Assembly (NCBI GenBank): GCA_027575765.1
Contig: JANBPT010000493.1
Location: 1-33,468, forward strand
Direction of reading: 5' to 3'
From: Tieghemiomyces parasiticus
Taxonomy: Eukaryota; Kickxellomycota; Dimargaritomycetes; Dimargaritales; Dimargaritaceae
DNA length: 33,468 nucleotides
The notes under the pieces are model-generated. The model saw only the letters and a list, made by a program, of their open reading frames with translations, was not told where the DNA came from and searched no databases. Every line of letters begins with the position of its first letter. The stretch's first letter is position 1. The position numbers and the translations under genes were made by a program. Of this stretch, positions 1 through 11,080 are shown one piece after another.

Positions 1-63
1 CTCAAATGGGAGAGCGCTCGTTTAGCATACGAGAGGCACGGGGATCGATACCCTGGTCCTCCA
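1..63 (+). tRNA. tRNA-Ala(AGC), 5' end cut by window edge
   Basis: The sequence starts inside the D arm. The anticodon arm is a CTCGT/ACGAG stem around loop TTAGCAT, giving anticodon AGC for alanine. The T arm pairs CGGGG with CCCTG around loop ATCGATA, and the 3' acceptor half GTCCTCC plus discriminator A ends at 63. The T loop starts with A instead of the usual T; I recall this variant from eukaryotic alanine tRNAs. No anticodon-loop intron is present. T-rich tracts from about 64 to 79 are a suitable Pol III terminator. The 5' acceptor strand and start lie off the window. Confidence 0.93.
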
Positions 64-79
64 TTTCTTTTGTTTTTAT
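64..79 (+). terminator. Pol III termination tract of tRNA-Ala
   Basis: Broken T runs (TTTCTTTTGTTTTT) follow the tRNA 3' end directly, as expected for RNA polymerase III termination. Confidence 0.6.
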
Positions 80-115
80 ATAAATTATTTCAGTTTTAGG
101 TTATCAGATCACGCG

Positions 116-2283
116 TTTTCAGCCCTGTTTCTATTATACCTTAGTATTAGGACATAGATGTTGTATTTTCTGGATATTATCAATGCAAATAAGTCTCCTG
201 GACCTTCCCTACCACTCTCTTTTTGTCAAAGTTTGTCATGTCTGGCACTCTGCCTTACCAACCTTAGCATACTAGACAGTCTAATTCCTCAGCAACTCTA
301 CCACCATGAAGCCCCATGCCACATTTACTGCAACCTCTTTTGGGTATCTTAAACTCAACTTCACTCACATAGTACTAGAGACAGAGGTGACCTGCCTTAT
401 GGAGTCACAACCCTTGCCCAGACACTTCTAATGAACATTAGGAGCCCTCCCAATAGACCAGCAGCCTGATAACCAGGATCCATTCCCCACCTCTAAGAAT
501 GGGTCATCTCCCTGCCCTTGTGTTATCCTCTACCATTGCTTAATGCACCCCTCTTGGCATTCCACTTACTACTGGGTTGCTGTGGTAACTCACAGCCCCT
601 TTTCTAACATATATTGACATCAAACCTACTTACTCTGCTCTGGTGGCTGGTTAATGTCATTCTTACTTATACCACTTTATCAGCCTACCCAGCTGACAAT
701 TGGCTTAATTTTCCTAAGTGGGATTGGTCAGTTCCTTAGGCATTGTTGTCATTCACTTCCCCACTCATACTTTTGGTGTACTTTCTGCCTTATTGTAATG
801 TCAGATCATTGGCTGCATCCCTTCTGGTGCTATGATTAAGCTCCCACTTTTTATTGACCATTAGCCAATGCCCTACCATCATATGTTTAGTATTGGAATG
901 CAGCTTGCTTTTATAAAACCACTTGAATCATGGCTGTATTGGTTTGACATCCTATCATTCCAATACCCCTCCTCCCTCCCTTTGGAACCATCACACCTGC
1001 AAGCTTTTTGTAATGGTTAGTCTTCCCTAGCTACAAAAGATATAAAGTATACATTTTCTTCTGAGGTAGGTGTGGTCATGATCTCAATATCCTAAGTAAT
1101 GTAGGGGCAATGGTAAATCTTTATTAGTACCACCTTGGAGCTCTTATGTCTGGCAAAAGACCTGTATATTGTCCTTGCTGGTATTGTGCTAGTGCAGAGT
1201 GTGGTGATTGGGAACTACCACATTAGATTATCCTGAGGTGAAGTCCAAGTCTGCTATTTCAGAACCATAAATTCTGTGATAGTAGAATAGCCTTTTAGTT
1301 ATGGTATTAGACTTGGGCCTAATATTAGCACAGAGACACAGGGTTGGTGGTAGGCCAGTACTAGTTGGTCTACAAGACACAGCATTCCATGACATTAATT
1401 CATCCCAACTCCTTGGCAATGGGGCCCTGGTTTTGATAACTATATACCTTGGCCAGTTGGTGCAACCAAAGCTCCTTCTATGTGGCCTAGGGATGGCACT
1501 TCAGCTTACCATGCTTTTAGAGTAAGTCTCCATCATACAGGGGTGACCTGGGGAAATTGGTGAGTCAATATATATATATATAACCCAACATGCCAGTCAC
1601 CTGGTAGATAACAGGTCATACAGGCTGACTGGTAACTGGAGGTGGAAACCAGTAGGATTACTAAGGACTTTTGAACCTGCTACAAGAAAATTATAATTTA
1701 CCAATGTCTTCATACTCATTGTTACGTGGGTAGCAAGGAAGTAAGATATGTAAGCTATAGAGTTGGAGTCAGCCAATTGGGGGTTTACTGAGCACTATTA
1801 AGGTGTACCATAGGAAAGGTTGAAGGTTGGAGCTGTGGCATGCCTAGGGAGTTGGCCAGGCTGCTTGAAATGTCATAAGTGTTTCTTGGTGAAGTCTGTC
1901 AGATTGATAGACCCTCTGGCACTAATGTGAGCTCTAGAGAATTATTGAATATCATTAATAGAAATGCCAGCAAGACGTGTTTAAAATTCTGGGTTAGGGA
2001 ATAGGCTATGGTTTAAAAAGTAGGGCAGCCTTGCAGTGGGGGTAAGGTGAGTGGCCTCCTGAGAATAAGCAAAGAGGACACAGGAATGGTGAAAGCATTG
2101 TGTGAAAGACAAGGCATCCCGGAATGGCCAGCATGCCACATAAAACCACTTGATCTAATATTACATCCCTTTGGCACTGGACCTCTCCAACCTCACCAAC
2201 CAGCCTCTGTCTACAAAGTGGCGAGCAATGGCAAGCTCCTTGACAGAAGCGGTCATCTATGGGTGTAACAGTGGGATGTATCG
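116..2283. repeat. CpG-depleted block, probable decayed repeat; no gene
   Basis: Between the CpG at 114-115 and the one at 1725-1726 there is no CpG in about 1.6 kb, although C and G are both common and GpC, TpG and CpA are plentiful. Only about five more CpGs occur up to 2283. After about 2330 CpG becomes common again. The pattern is what cytosine methylation followed by deamination leaves in old transposons. No reading frame is longer than about 95 codons, and none resembles a transposase or reverse transcriptase I recognise. A short (TA)n tract lies near 1568-1582. I found no clear terminal repeats, so the element class is unknown. The block begins about 50 bp downstream of the tRNA-Ala gene. 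Confidence 0.6.
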
Positions 2284-2329
2284 GATGCATTTTCTTTTGT
2301 GAATGAGGAATGGACCAACAGGCAGGCCC

Positions 2330-3940
2330 GCTAGTCCACTACCAAAAAATGTACTGTCGATGAGCCCCTAAGGACCCAACGCAGACCGGTGTCCCCGCTA
2401 CCCACGACACCCGGAGAAGGGTGGAGGGTAGTGCCAGGCGAGGCCACCGGCCTGGGTACCGGGCAAGCTTGACCGCCCAGGCCCCAGTAAGGTAAGTAGT
2501 GGATCGGGGATTGGCAGACACGCGCCTGGTTTATGCCCCACGCGAGAGGAGGGGGTCTAACGTTAGGTAGGTTGTGGGATACACGGCGCTTCCACAATAC
2601 ATTGAAAATAGTGCCCAATCCCATTTCAAGGGGGGCCTTATGTGGCAAGATAATGGGACGTAGAAATTTCATTGCCCATCTCAGCTCAGAACAGTCAATA
2701 GCTCTCACCTACCATCCACCATCTATATACTTCAATGGTGTAGTCCATTATTGGTGGTGGCGGGCTTGACATGGGCCGAGTTCCCCCCGGTCATTTGGCG
2801 ACCGAGAGGTGTTGAGCGGCACAACTGGTGGGAGGTGGACCGACAGGGAAAGGGGGGGAGCGCAAGAGTAAGGTGGCGTAGGTAAGGAATGAATGTAGTA
2901 TAGCAAATAAAAGTCATAGGGTTGTGAGGGGGGGATTGGGCATACAATAAGGAAAAGTATGTAAAGATCAAGTGCTGTGTAGAGAATGGAGTCGATAGTC
3001 TAAATACAGGGGAAACGGTTATGGGACAAGGGCGCCAAGGCAAACCAAAGAAATCGTGGTCAGGCTCTTTAGGCGGCGTGTGGGTTGGTCGTTATGGGTG
3101 GCGTGGGTGAAGTGGAGGGGGGAGGGTGTGTGGAGGTTTTGAAGGTGCAGAGGGGCAGTGCTTTGGTAGCGAGTTAGACAGAGGGGCTGAAGACGCAAAT
3201 TAAACGGCACACGAGTCTTTATCCTAGTGGGTGCCGTTGAGCCCCTTCTATACGTGAGATTCCGGAGGTATGGTATTGTTCCCTCAACCCTGATAATTCT
3301 AGCAATGAGTGCTTGTGGCCTATGAAGCAGCGCCCGAAACACTAGAAGCCAGCATACAATGAAGAGGGATGCATGACACGGTTCATGTGACACCACGAGC
3401 CAAACCTGGTTAGAATAGCGTGGATAGTGTGCGTCAGATAGTGCATTAAACAACCAACGCTAATAGTGGTTGAGTAGGCAGGTATCTTGAGCAGAGCATG
3501 GTTAGCAAGTCACGCGCTACCAACCATACGGAAACGAGGTAGGTGGTTGGATTTCCGCGTCCCTCTACTTCTATTAGATGTCCCCTATAATAGATTATAG
3601 GGTTTCAGATACACCTTTTAGTGCTCACGATATTACCATCCCAAAAATTAACTAGTGGTCAAATGACTTCACCTTGAGCGCCTCAATTACAAAGGGGAGC
3701 CTTAAGGGATCTACTTGGGAACGACACATTCCACTCATTAGCGCTTGATCCCATCACACACAACCCCGACTGACTCCTGATCCCTTTAAATACTCTAAAC
3801 GACAATGCCCGTCTCATATTATACTAAAACAACTTAATAATTCGATTTCTTCAAATCTAAACGGCACTTTTCCTTATATGATTACCACCACTCTATACTA
3901 CTCAGTGAGCTCTTTCTAGCCAGCTATCATAGCACAGTTT
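2330..3940. other. Intergenic, no recognisable gene
   Basis: CpG is back to ordinary frequency. Minus-strand open frames here (for example 2331-2708 and 3019-3453) lack recognisable domains. Two of those I checked (ending at 3043 and 3453) start at TTG rather than ATG. G-rich tracts occur around 2850-2940. I see no RNA gene. Confidence 0.5.
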
Positions 3941-3949
3941 AAAGTCATT

Positions 3950-4500
3950 TGGCTGCAGTTTTCCTAGCTCCGATTGCCAGGCGTCCGCAACTTGCCTCCA
4001 GTGTACTAAACTTTTTACCCCTCGGCCGCTGTTTAATATCCCTGAAGAGCCAGAAGTCACAAGAGGGCCAGGTCAGCAGGACTGTAGGGAATGGCCAAAA
4101 GAGGTTTGAGTTTAGAGGCGGAAATGTAGGTCTGGGTAGCTGCAGTGCAATATGATAGTGCATTACCATGGTGAAGCCGCAAGTGGATCATATACACCCT
4201 AGTCTCGTTGACTGGGACAATGGAGTCCAGCAGGTAGTCACTGACCCCATCAAACTCCTCCAGGAACTCAGTGGCAAAGCACACCCGCTGGTAGTGCTGG
4301 TCATTGGTGAAGCTGTGGGTGACCCGGCAGTTGAAATGGCTGTGAAATCCTAGGTCCTTGCCCAGGGTCTTATACATGCTACTGGGGGAAGTGCGGCAGG
4401 TCTGGGCAAGCTGTTTAGCAGTCAGTTGAGGGCCATCCTCCAACGGATCCAGGAGTATGGTCCTGTAAAGCCTGCCATTGTCACCTACCAGGTGGCTAGA
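3950..4500 (-). mobile_element. Dead mariner-family (D34D) transposase relic
   Basis: The minus strand reads as a decayed mariner-type transposase. A helix-turn-helix-like stretch (LTAKQLAQTCRTSPSS, about 4430-4380) is followed by a vestige of the IVTGDET region, in which the first catalytic Asp is Asn (codon 4207-4209). Only about 14 codons later comes a vestige of HHDNA, with Asp changed to Gly (codon 4165-4167), so roughly 75-80 codons are missing between them. The frame then shifts by one base near 4060-4070, into a frame carrying CDFWLF with the third Asp intact (codon 4056-4058). The distance from the second to the third site is 109 nt: the 105 nt of D34D spacing, plus one extra codon and one extra base. 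Two catalytic losses, a deletion and a frameshift make it non-functional. Terminal inverted repeats were not found. Confidence 0.8.
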
Positions 4501-4599
4501 CCGGGGCTCATTTATGAAGGAGCAGTAACCTGTGCAAAAGCAGGATAAGACATTAATACTTGAGGTCTCAGGCCTTGACACTACGGGTGAAACCTAGGG

Positions 4600-7500
4600 G
4601 TGGCTTAGGCAAGTAGTTGAAAGGTAAAAACCACTTAGGAATCGAGTCATTTTTCACTTCATAACTTGCCTGCTTCTCTCATCATCATGTCACCTTCTGA
4701 AGCCCCATCCCCCATTCCGCCCGAGTTGACCAACCATGATATGGGAGTCCTTATTAATTTTTATTCCCGGGACCACAAGACAGGCAACATTATATATGAA
4801 CTGACTGGCACATTGGGCTTGGCTGCCCCTTGTCTCACCGTCAATAATAAATGACTAAAATATTATGCGCTTACTATACTACCTTCAGTTGTTTTGACAA
4901 ACTAAATAGTATACATATTTTCAAATCACCTAGGTTTAGCCCTTCTTTTCTCTCCATTTTCTCGATCATAATAGATTTCCAACCCTGCCTTGTTGTCATC
5001 CACACTTAGTACCTAGAGAACCAGATGGCCAGTCAAGATCACATTTACACTCAGAGGCCTCTAGCCCTTTTGGGATCTTTATCTGCTTTGTCGCCTTATT
5101 TTCCCTTATATGACTTGGCAGTAGGTATCATTGATTACCATAGAGTAGGCTTTCATATTTCTCCTTAGCCCCATTTCCCAATTCATCTTTCTGTCCAGGT
5201 CGTGTTTACCCGTTTATAGGCTCACAATTCTGAAGGTCAGAATGTTTGTAAAATGACTAAGTTGACCAGCAAGGAGTTCCCTTGTGGTGCTCATGTTACG
5301 TACAAAATTCCACGCCGGCCAGTGATAAACTTTGTTGGTTACTAATACTACCTGGCTTTATGGTATGCGCCACACACACTCCCCTGGGGAAGAATATGCA
5401 CATGGAAGCGATTATCATTCTATTACGTTGCAAGGCGGTTCACGTAGGGAAGGTGGGTATTGCAATGGAAGTGCCGCTGTCTCTACTATCGAGACTGTAT
5501 GAAAATGTACGAAGCCGTGCGGTCAAAAGTCAATCAAGGAATCGGCAAAGAGGGGTAGGCCCGGTTCTGTCCCAAAAAAATATGTTTAGTATCTCCCATG
5601 CCGTGTGATCCAAGTTGGAACTATTCGGAACACCGCCCATCAGTGCACCGCATGGGTTCCAGTCAGTTTTATACGTGTGAATTCAATCCAGTGGGCAGCG
5701 GATAAGTGAGTGTGGAGTTGAGTATAGAGCCAAAAGCAAGCAGACATAGGCTAAAAGGTAGCATGGCATCCGGCCACATTGGGATTTACTGGTGACCAGC
5801 TTCAGGTGTGCGTCTGTGTATGTCGGTTTTGGGAAATTAACTAATCTCTACTTACACAAACTGATTCGCAGTAGTTACAAGGTTTTCAATCCGAACCCCA
5901 GCAACCTCATATTTCGTATCTTTGGCTTTGTCAATCGTATAGGCACGGGGCGGAGTGCCGTGCGAAATCGGGCACTGTACGTTTCAAAAGCCGATCTAAA
6001 TAAAGGGGGAAATCGGAACCTTATGCGTACAAATAGGTATATTGGACAAGGGTGGGAGAGAGCTGTGGGACGTTCTTGATGGCATTAGGGGACCTTCCCC
6101 CCCCCCACAATCATGCGCTGGCTGGAGATGTGCAATGTGGTCTCTTAGTAGTCTGCCCCGGCCATGCACTGATTCGACGAGTTTTGATTTTTTTTTCTCT
6201 GACGTTAGTAGCCGACTGACCTCTGTTCTATCGCCCTTGTCCCTTTTTTAAGTTTGTACGGGACTTCTATGGCGTTTGATAGAATATTGGTCCGAACTTG
6301 CACATTATGTGAATAATTGGGAAGGCGAGCCGTATAGTTCACTGGGCAGCATTGTATGGGTCAAGTCCACTAATAGTTATGTGCAGTAAGAAAACCTAGC
6401 CCCGCACACATTTATCACAGGAGCCTAGACGAGAGGGGCAGAACAGTGTTATTACACACATCAACAGGTTATGCTGACCATACGCGATATGATTGCATGG
6501 GAAACCATACTGTACAATGACCGTCTCGTCTTCCATGTAGTGGCGGAAAACCGTTTTCTAGAGGTAATGCTTCTTATCTGTCGCCTAGAACGGCTGGTGC
6601 GTTGTGACTAAGGATGTGACGATGGACCAGCGTTTTGTACGTGCTAGACGATTGAAGCGTCGAGTAAGAGCTACGTTGCCAGCCTGCTCCGCCTTGATTG
6701 CCAAGGTTGGTTAGCCTGAAGTTTGGCATCTTTTCTATAGCCCACTGTGCCGCCCAGCAGTTAACTTGCCTCACCCCACTAGGTTAACATTTGCTTGCAG
6801 GGGCCGGTAGCTTTCCCAGCAATAAACTCCAGAGAGGAGGGGGGGTCACGGTTTGCCTTTTCCCTCTCTTGCATTATGGCAATCCGGACCACGATAACCG
6901 CTACCGTACCAAGTTTGGGTCACTTGTGGGAGAAGTAGACTCGCATAGAAGGAGTAGATGTTGCATTCCTGGTGAAAATGATGTTTCGATTCAACCCGGC
7001 GATGGTTTTATATTCTCGCTCTCCACATAGTTACCTTGCCGTATGGCCGAACCTTAGCACTGTTTGGTAATCCAGTCTTGAGTAGTAGTATGGCTAACCA
7101 ACTAGCTCCTCCCCTCCTCCTTCAAAGACACAGTGGCTCGGACTTGGCCAGTATATAGTGTGAAGGTGCCGATTAACCCAACTCACACGCTAAACAGGTG
7201 CTGAGCACCTCCAATTGTGCGGGTGGTTTTTAAGCAGGTACAGCGCAGGCCTACCGCTGGGTAATTAAAGTCGATCTGCACTGAAGTACGATCTGGAGAC
7301 CATGGTCTTCTCCGACCCAGCCATCACAACCCCGAAGCTTTAGCGGATCATGGCGCAGAGGTCGCACCGTTGTGGCCACAACACATCAGAAACGATTCTG
7401 TACGCCAAAATCGCGCATCGCAGTTAACCAGCTTTATTAGGGCAGCGGAGTTTCGCTCCGGCCCCCTTATCCACTTGCGTTTAGCTCCGCTGATAGATTC

Positions 7501-8480
7501 GAGGAGACCTGGACGTTACTGTAATAGCATGGACCTCCCTGCGGAAAACTAGGGCGGCTAGGTGGGCCATCGAAAAGTGAAGGTCATCCACTATCGTCTG
7601 CGAAGCACGTTGTAGTTAGATCACCTTTGGAATTAGTCGTCAGCTGAAAACGCCAAGTCCAGGCGGCTGAAATGGCTGAAAAAACCATAGCTAGCGTAGT
7701 GTTTGGAATGTACTCCCCCCCTGCTGGGATCTCACACCCACTCTGCCCGCATGGACCTTTGGGCTTAACGTTCCGATACTTTGCAAACGCCGAACCTCCA
7801 CGATCAAGGCCATGTGTACCAACCGTCGGTACTGAAACAGAAACTGAGTAGGGGCTTCGCTTACAGAAAAGGCTGTTCACGCTTCAGAAGCGAAAACAAT
7901 GAGGGGGCCGACGTGGTTTTACGTCGATCCTAACGCCGATTCTCTTACTGCCTGTGTACTCCGACGGCCGGGGGGGTCAAATACAGCGTTTCAAGCTTAA
8001 ACGGGTGGGAAGTATCGCAGTCTACCCTCCAGAATCTCCACTGTCGACACTTAAATATCTGTATGGTGGGGTGGATGTATCGGGGTTCTCTTGTCCCAAA
8101 GTCCGACTTATCGTGTAACTAGACCACTCGAGTCTAAGCGAGTGTAAGTCCACAGGATGAATCGGCCTTGGCGACTACCGTCCCACCTGGCTGCCATCCA
8201 TCAATTGGCACGAGATATAGTAGGACTACTGGTACGCCCTACTGGTATTCCGCTTGCTTGACCTCAGTATTTATAATCTCGTCTATCGGCGCCCGCTGGT
8301 TGATGATTTTTCTTACTTTACTTACCTCGTCGGCATCCGTTTACTCGCCCACTAATCATCTAAAAACTTACATCCCTGATCCGCCGCGTATTTTATCACT
8401 TTTACCCCACCTAGGCTGTTTCAGTAGATTTAATTCGCGCCCACTCCATTTAATTTCGAACGTCTTGGTTTCTACGTAGC
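4600..8480. other. Long gene-poor stretch
   Basis: No open frame here carries a recognisable domain or the strong third-position G/C bias of the real genes. The part up to about 5050 is moderately CpG-poor and may be more transposon debris. Longer open frames such as 5282-5608, 5792-6079, 7584-7880 and 8168-8479 look random. A C10 run lies at 6097-6106 and a T run near 6188-6198. I see no tRNA or rRNA signature. Confidence 0.45.
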
Positions 8481-8509
8481 TTTTTTTATATATCCCTCTA
8501 CGGTTCAGT

Positions 8510-10177
8510 ATGCGGATACCTGCGCTGCGCTTCGGCGGGCTACTCGCGGCTGGTCTGGCCTACCTTGCCTCCTGCCCAACCCATGCCGCTCTGACCCTCA
8601 CTGCTACCAACGAAACCATTGTTGCCTACAATCTACCCCTCTTTGGCCGGGGAACCTCGCCGCCTGATACTCCGTACCCCGCCCGGCTTATCCAAGTCTC
8701 ACTTGACGACCGGTGCGAGTTGACCATGGACGGACAGTTGCGGTACGACCTAGCCACCAATGCGACCGACCGGATCGTTGCCATCGTGAACCCAACTCCG
8801 GAGTGCCCCCGCGTGCTTTTCATTCTTCAGGCCAACCAGAGTCCCGTTAGAGCCACGGCGCGGGCCCTTGTCGCATCGGTCGAGACCTTCCTGTTTCCAT
8901 CCTTCTTCGACTCCGACGTCGAGGTAGGTGGCCTTAATGAGCCCACCTTTAATTATTATAAGGAGGCCTTGCCGTTTCCTGCGGCCAACCTAGTAGCGGT
9001 GGGCGCGGACGGCGCCGCCATTATGATCGACGCCCTGTCCCGCTCAAACTCGTCTTCTGGCCTGCCCGTGCTCCTCGCGCACGAGGTGAGCCCCTGGGAC
9101 ACCTACCTCAACTCCGTCGGTTACGCAGTTGTCCGCTGGGTCTTTTTTAGCATCAATTTGATGTCCGCTCTCTTCGTCGCCTACCACATGGTCCGCCTGG
9201 TCCTCCGAGAAGGCATCGTCCTGAAGGAGCGCTACTTATTTCGCGTCGCCACGTGCTTTTTTCTCATATTACACTTCGTCTTCTACATGGCATGTCCGAT
9301 AGAGAAAGTCTTCACGCGTCCGGAGGCCGCCGTGTACCTGATTGGAACCCTATTCGAGTGTTTTGCCTACATCTTCCTCATCCTGCAGTGGGTCCGGGTG
9401 ATCCACTCGATATACAGCTGGCGCTACTTGAACAGTTTCCTCGTCTTCTTTGTCGTCATCTCCACGTTCACACTCATTCTCAGTATCAGCCTCGTCCTGA
9501 AGGTGTATTATCCCGCCTCCCTTCCCCTCCGCAGCTTCCTACGTGTGATGCAGCTATTCATCATACCTATTAGCGTTTTGATAGAAATTAGTGTCATGGT
9601 TTACACCGGAGTACTGATCTCCCGGTCGCAGTGGGCCCAGCGGAAATCCGGGTCCGGTCCCATGGCCCTCGTTAAACTTACCTACCTGTGCATCCTTTCT
9701 TGCTGCGGGTGGGTTTTGGTTTCCCTTTTTATGATACTGGGGATCACCGCGTGGCAGAGCCCCCGCGTTACCACGTTCATGATCAGTAGTGTATGCAGCC
9801 AGGTCAGCTCCCTCCTAGCCGCCACCGCCATCTTTTGGACGCTGGCTGCGGCCTCCAAGGTCAGCCAGAGTACGGCCAAGCCGGGCAGCCTTACCACCCG
9901 CCAGCGTAGCACCAAGTCCGGTTTCTTGATGGGCAGTCTGGTCGGTGGTTGTGCAGACACCCCCCAGACAATGAGCCACACTCTGACTGGGGCCTGTGAG
10001 GAGGAGGACGAGCGCGGTGCCATCACCGAGAAGCGCGACCACCACTTATCACACAGCTCCTGTTTCGCGGCCAGCAGCACAGTGATCTGCGATACACCCC
10101 CTGCCGACCCCTGGCAGAACATCTCAGAGGAAATGACATTCCAGCCCGAGGGGTACAACCCTAAAATTATTCTATAG
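8510..10177 (+). CDS. Seven-transmembrane receptor-like protein with secreted N-terminal domain
   Basis: This is an intronless 555-residue protein starting at ATG 8510. A signal peptide covers about residues 1-27 (hydrophobic core, likely cleavage near THAA). It is followed by a roughly 175-residue extracytoplasmic domain with NET34, NAT84 and other potential N-glycosylation sites. Seven hydrophobic helices follow at about 206-228, 243-262, 272-295, 308-331, 344-370, 387-410 and 421-446. A hydrophilic Ser/Thr-rich tail runs to 555. The predicted topology, N-terminus outside and seven helices, is that of GPCR-like proteins. The ectodomain faintly resembles a protease-associated fold, but I cannot place it in a named family. 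Codon use is strongly G/C at third positions, unlike the surrounding DNA. A receptor or membrane-sensor role is inference; a trafficking role of the GOST/lung-7TM kind is an alternative. Confidence 0.85.
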   Translation: MRIPALRFGGLLAAGLAYLASCPTHAALTLTATNETIVAYNLPLFGRGTSPPDTPYPARLIQVSLDDRCELTMDGQLRYDLATNATDRIVAIVNPTPECPRVLFILQANQSPVRATARALVASVETFLFPSFFDSDVEVGGLNEPTFNYYKEALPFPAANLVAVGADGAAIMIDALSRSNSSSGLPVLLAHEVSPWDTYLNSVGYAVVRWVFFSINLMSALFVAYHMVRLVLREGIVLKERYLFRVATCFFLILHFVFYMACPIEKVFTRPEAAVYLIGTLFECFAYIFLILQWVRVIHSIYSWRYLNSFLVFFVVISTFTLILSISLVLKVYYPASLPLRSFLRVMQLFIIPISVLIEISVMVYTGVLISRSQWAQRKSGSGPMALVKLTYLCILSCCGWVLVSLFMILGITAWQSPRVTTFMISSVCSQVSSLLAATAIFWTLAAASKVSQSTAKPGSLTTRQRSTKSGFLMGSLVGGCADTPQTMSHTLTGACEEEDERGAITEKRDHHLSHSSCFAASSTVICDTPPADPWQNISEEMTFQPEGYNPKIIL

Positions 10178-10208
10178 CTCGACATACTCTGCATGAGAAC
10201 TTTGAATT

Positions 10209-10214
10209 AATAAA
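10209..10214 (+). promoter_or_regulatory. AATAAA polyadenylation signal
   Basis: A canonical AATAAA hexamer lies 31 nt after the stop codon of the seven-helix protein gene, the expected place for its 3' end signal. Confidence 0.5.
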
Positions 10215-11080
10215 TGATGGGATTCGCCAATCCCCTAACGGCCAGAAGGTAGTATCGTTGTGGAGTCAGACCAAGAGACTCGGTGATGAACGTATCTGCG
10301 GTCTGGGAGTAAGGTAAGAGGATACGTATAGGCATCGGCGTTCTTACTCGCTGCTGGTATAATAGTTTATCAAGTTGGGCATGGTGGCAATCTACCACAT
10401 ACGAGTGGCTCATAGCAGTAAATGGGACCAAAATAGCAGTTATTGGCCGTCGGTCGATAAATTAGCCATAATGGTGGGCGGTAAGCATACGTTGGGATAC
10501 CCCTCTTGGTCAAGGCCAAGCCAAAGGAGACAAGTGAGCCTAAGGCGATTGAAAGTATCCCCGGTGCAGCGACTCCATAGGGAAGAGAAATAGGTTAGAC
10601 CTATCACATGTGGGAAGCTGCCATGCCCCCCCCCCACCCGCTCCCTTTCTTCCAAAGTACGAGGCTGAGGATAGGTAAGGTAAACGGCTCCTACGCTGCA
10701 GGTACCAGAGAAGAAAGGCTCGACGTGGCAAAGGGAGAGGCGCCCTCCTCACCAGATTTCTCCTTACGAGCTTCACAACTGGTCTCATTCGCAGTCTTCC
10801 GTCCCTCTCTCGCAGTCATATTCCCCCAATATACTCTCCCCTCTCTTCCACCGGAACCTTCATACTGTCCGGGTTATCGCTAGTCAACATTGCTAACGTG
10901 CCCTCCTTCGCGTGTATCCCGACCCCACATTTCTCGTTGGGGCCCTTGCCAGAAGAAGGCGACGCCCGCCCCGTAGATTCGACATCGTGGGCAACCTTTG
11001 TTCACCCCTCTCATCAGTGATAAGGATTCGGCCTGTTCCGTGGACCCCTACTACTACCCTATTCCTCGTGTTTTTGCATT
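10215..11080. other. Intergenic, upstream of the PAQR gene
   Basis: No supported gene. The stretch holds a C10 run (10626-10635) and a pyrimidine-rich segment from about 10750 to 11070, which fits the promoter and leader of the downstream PAQR gene. Open frames on both strands lack domains and coding bias. Confidence 0.5.

Noticed and set aside
3019..3453. 144-codon minus-strand frame
   Set aside because: The frame begins at TTG rather than ATG, has no domain, and codon use resembles the surrounding non-coding DNA.
8487..8493. TATATAT as TATA box of the seven-helix gene
   Set aside because: It lies only about 16 bp before the ATG, too close for a normal TATA-to-start distance plus a leader.
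9682..10194. 170-codon minus-strand frame over the seven-helix gene
   Set aside because: Antisense shadow of a well-supported membrane protein; no motif.
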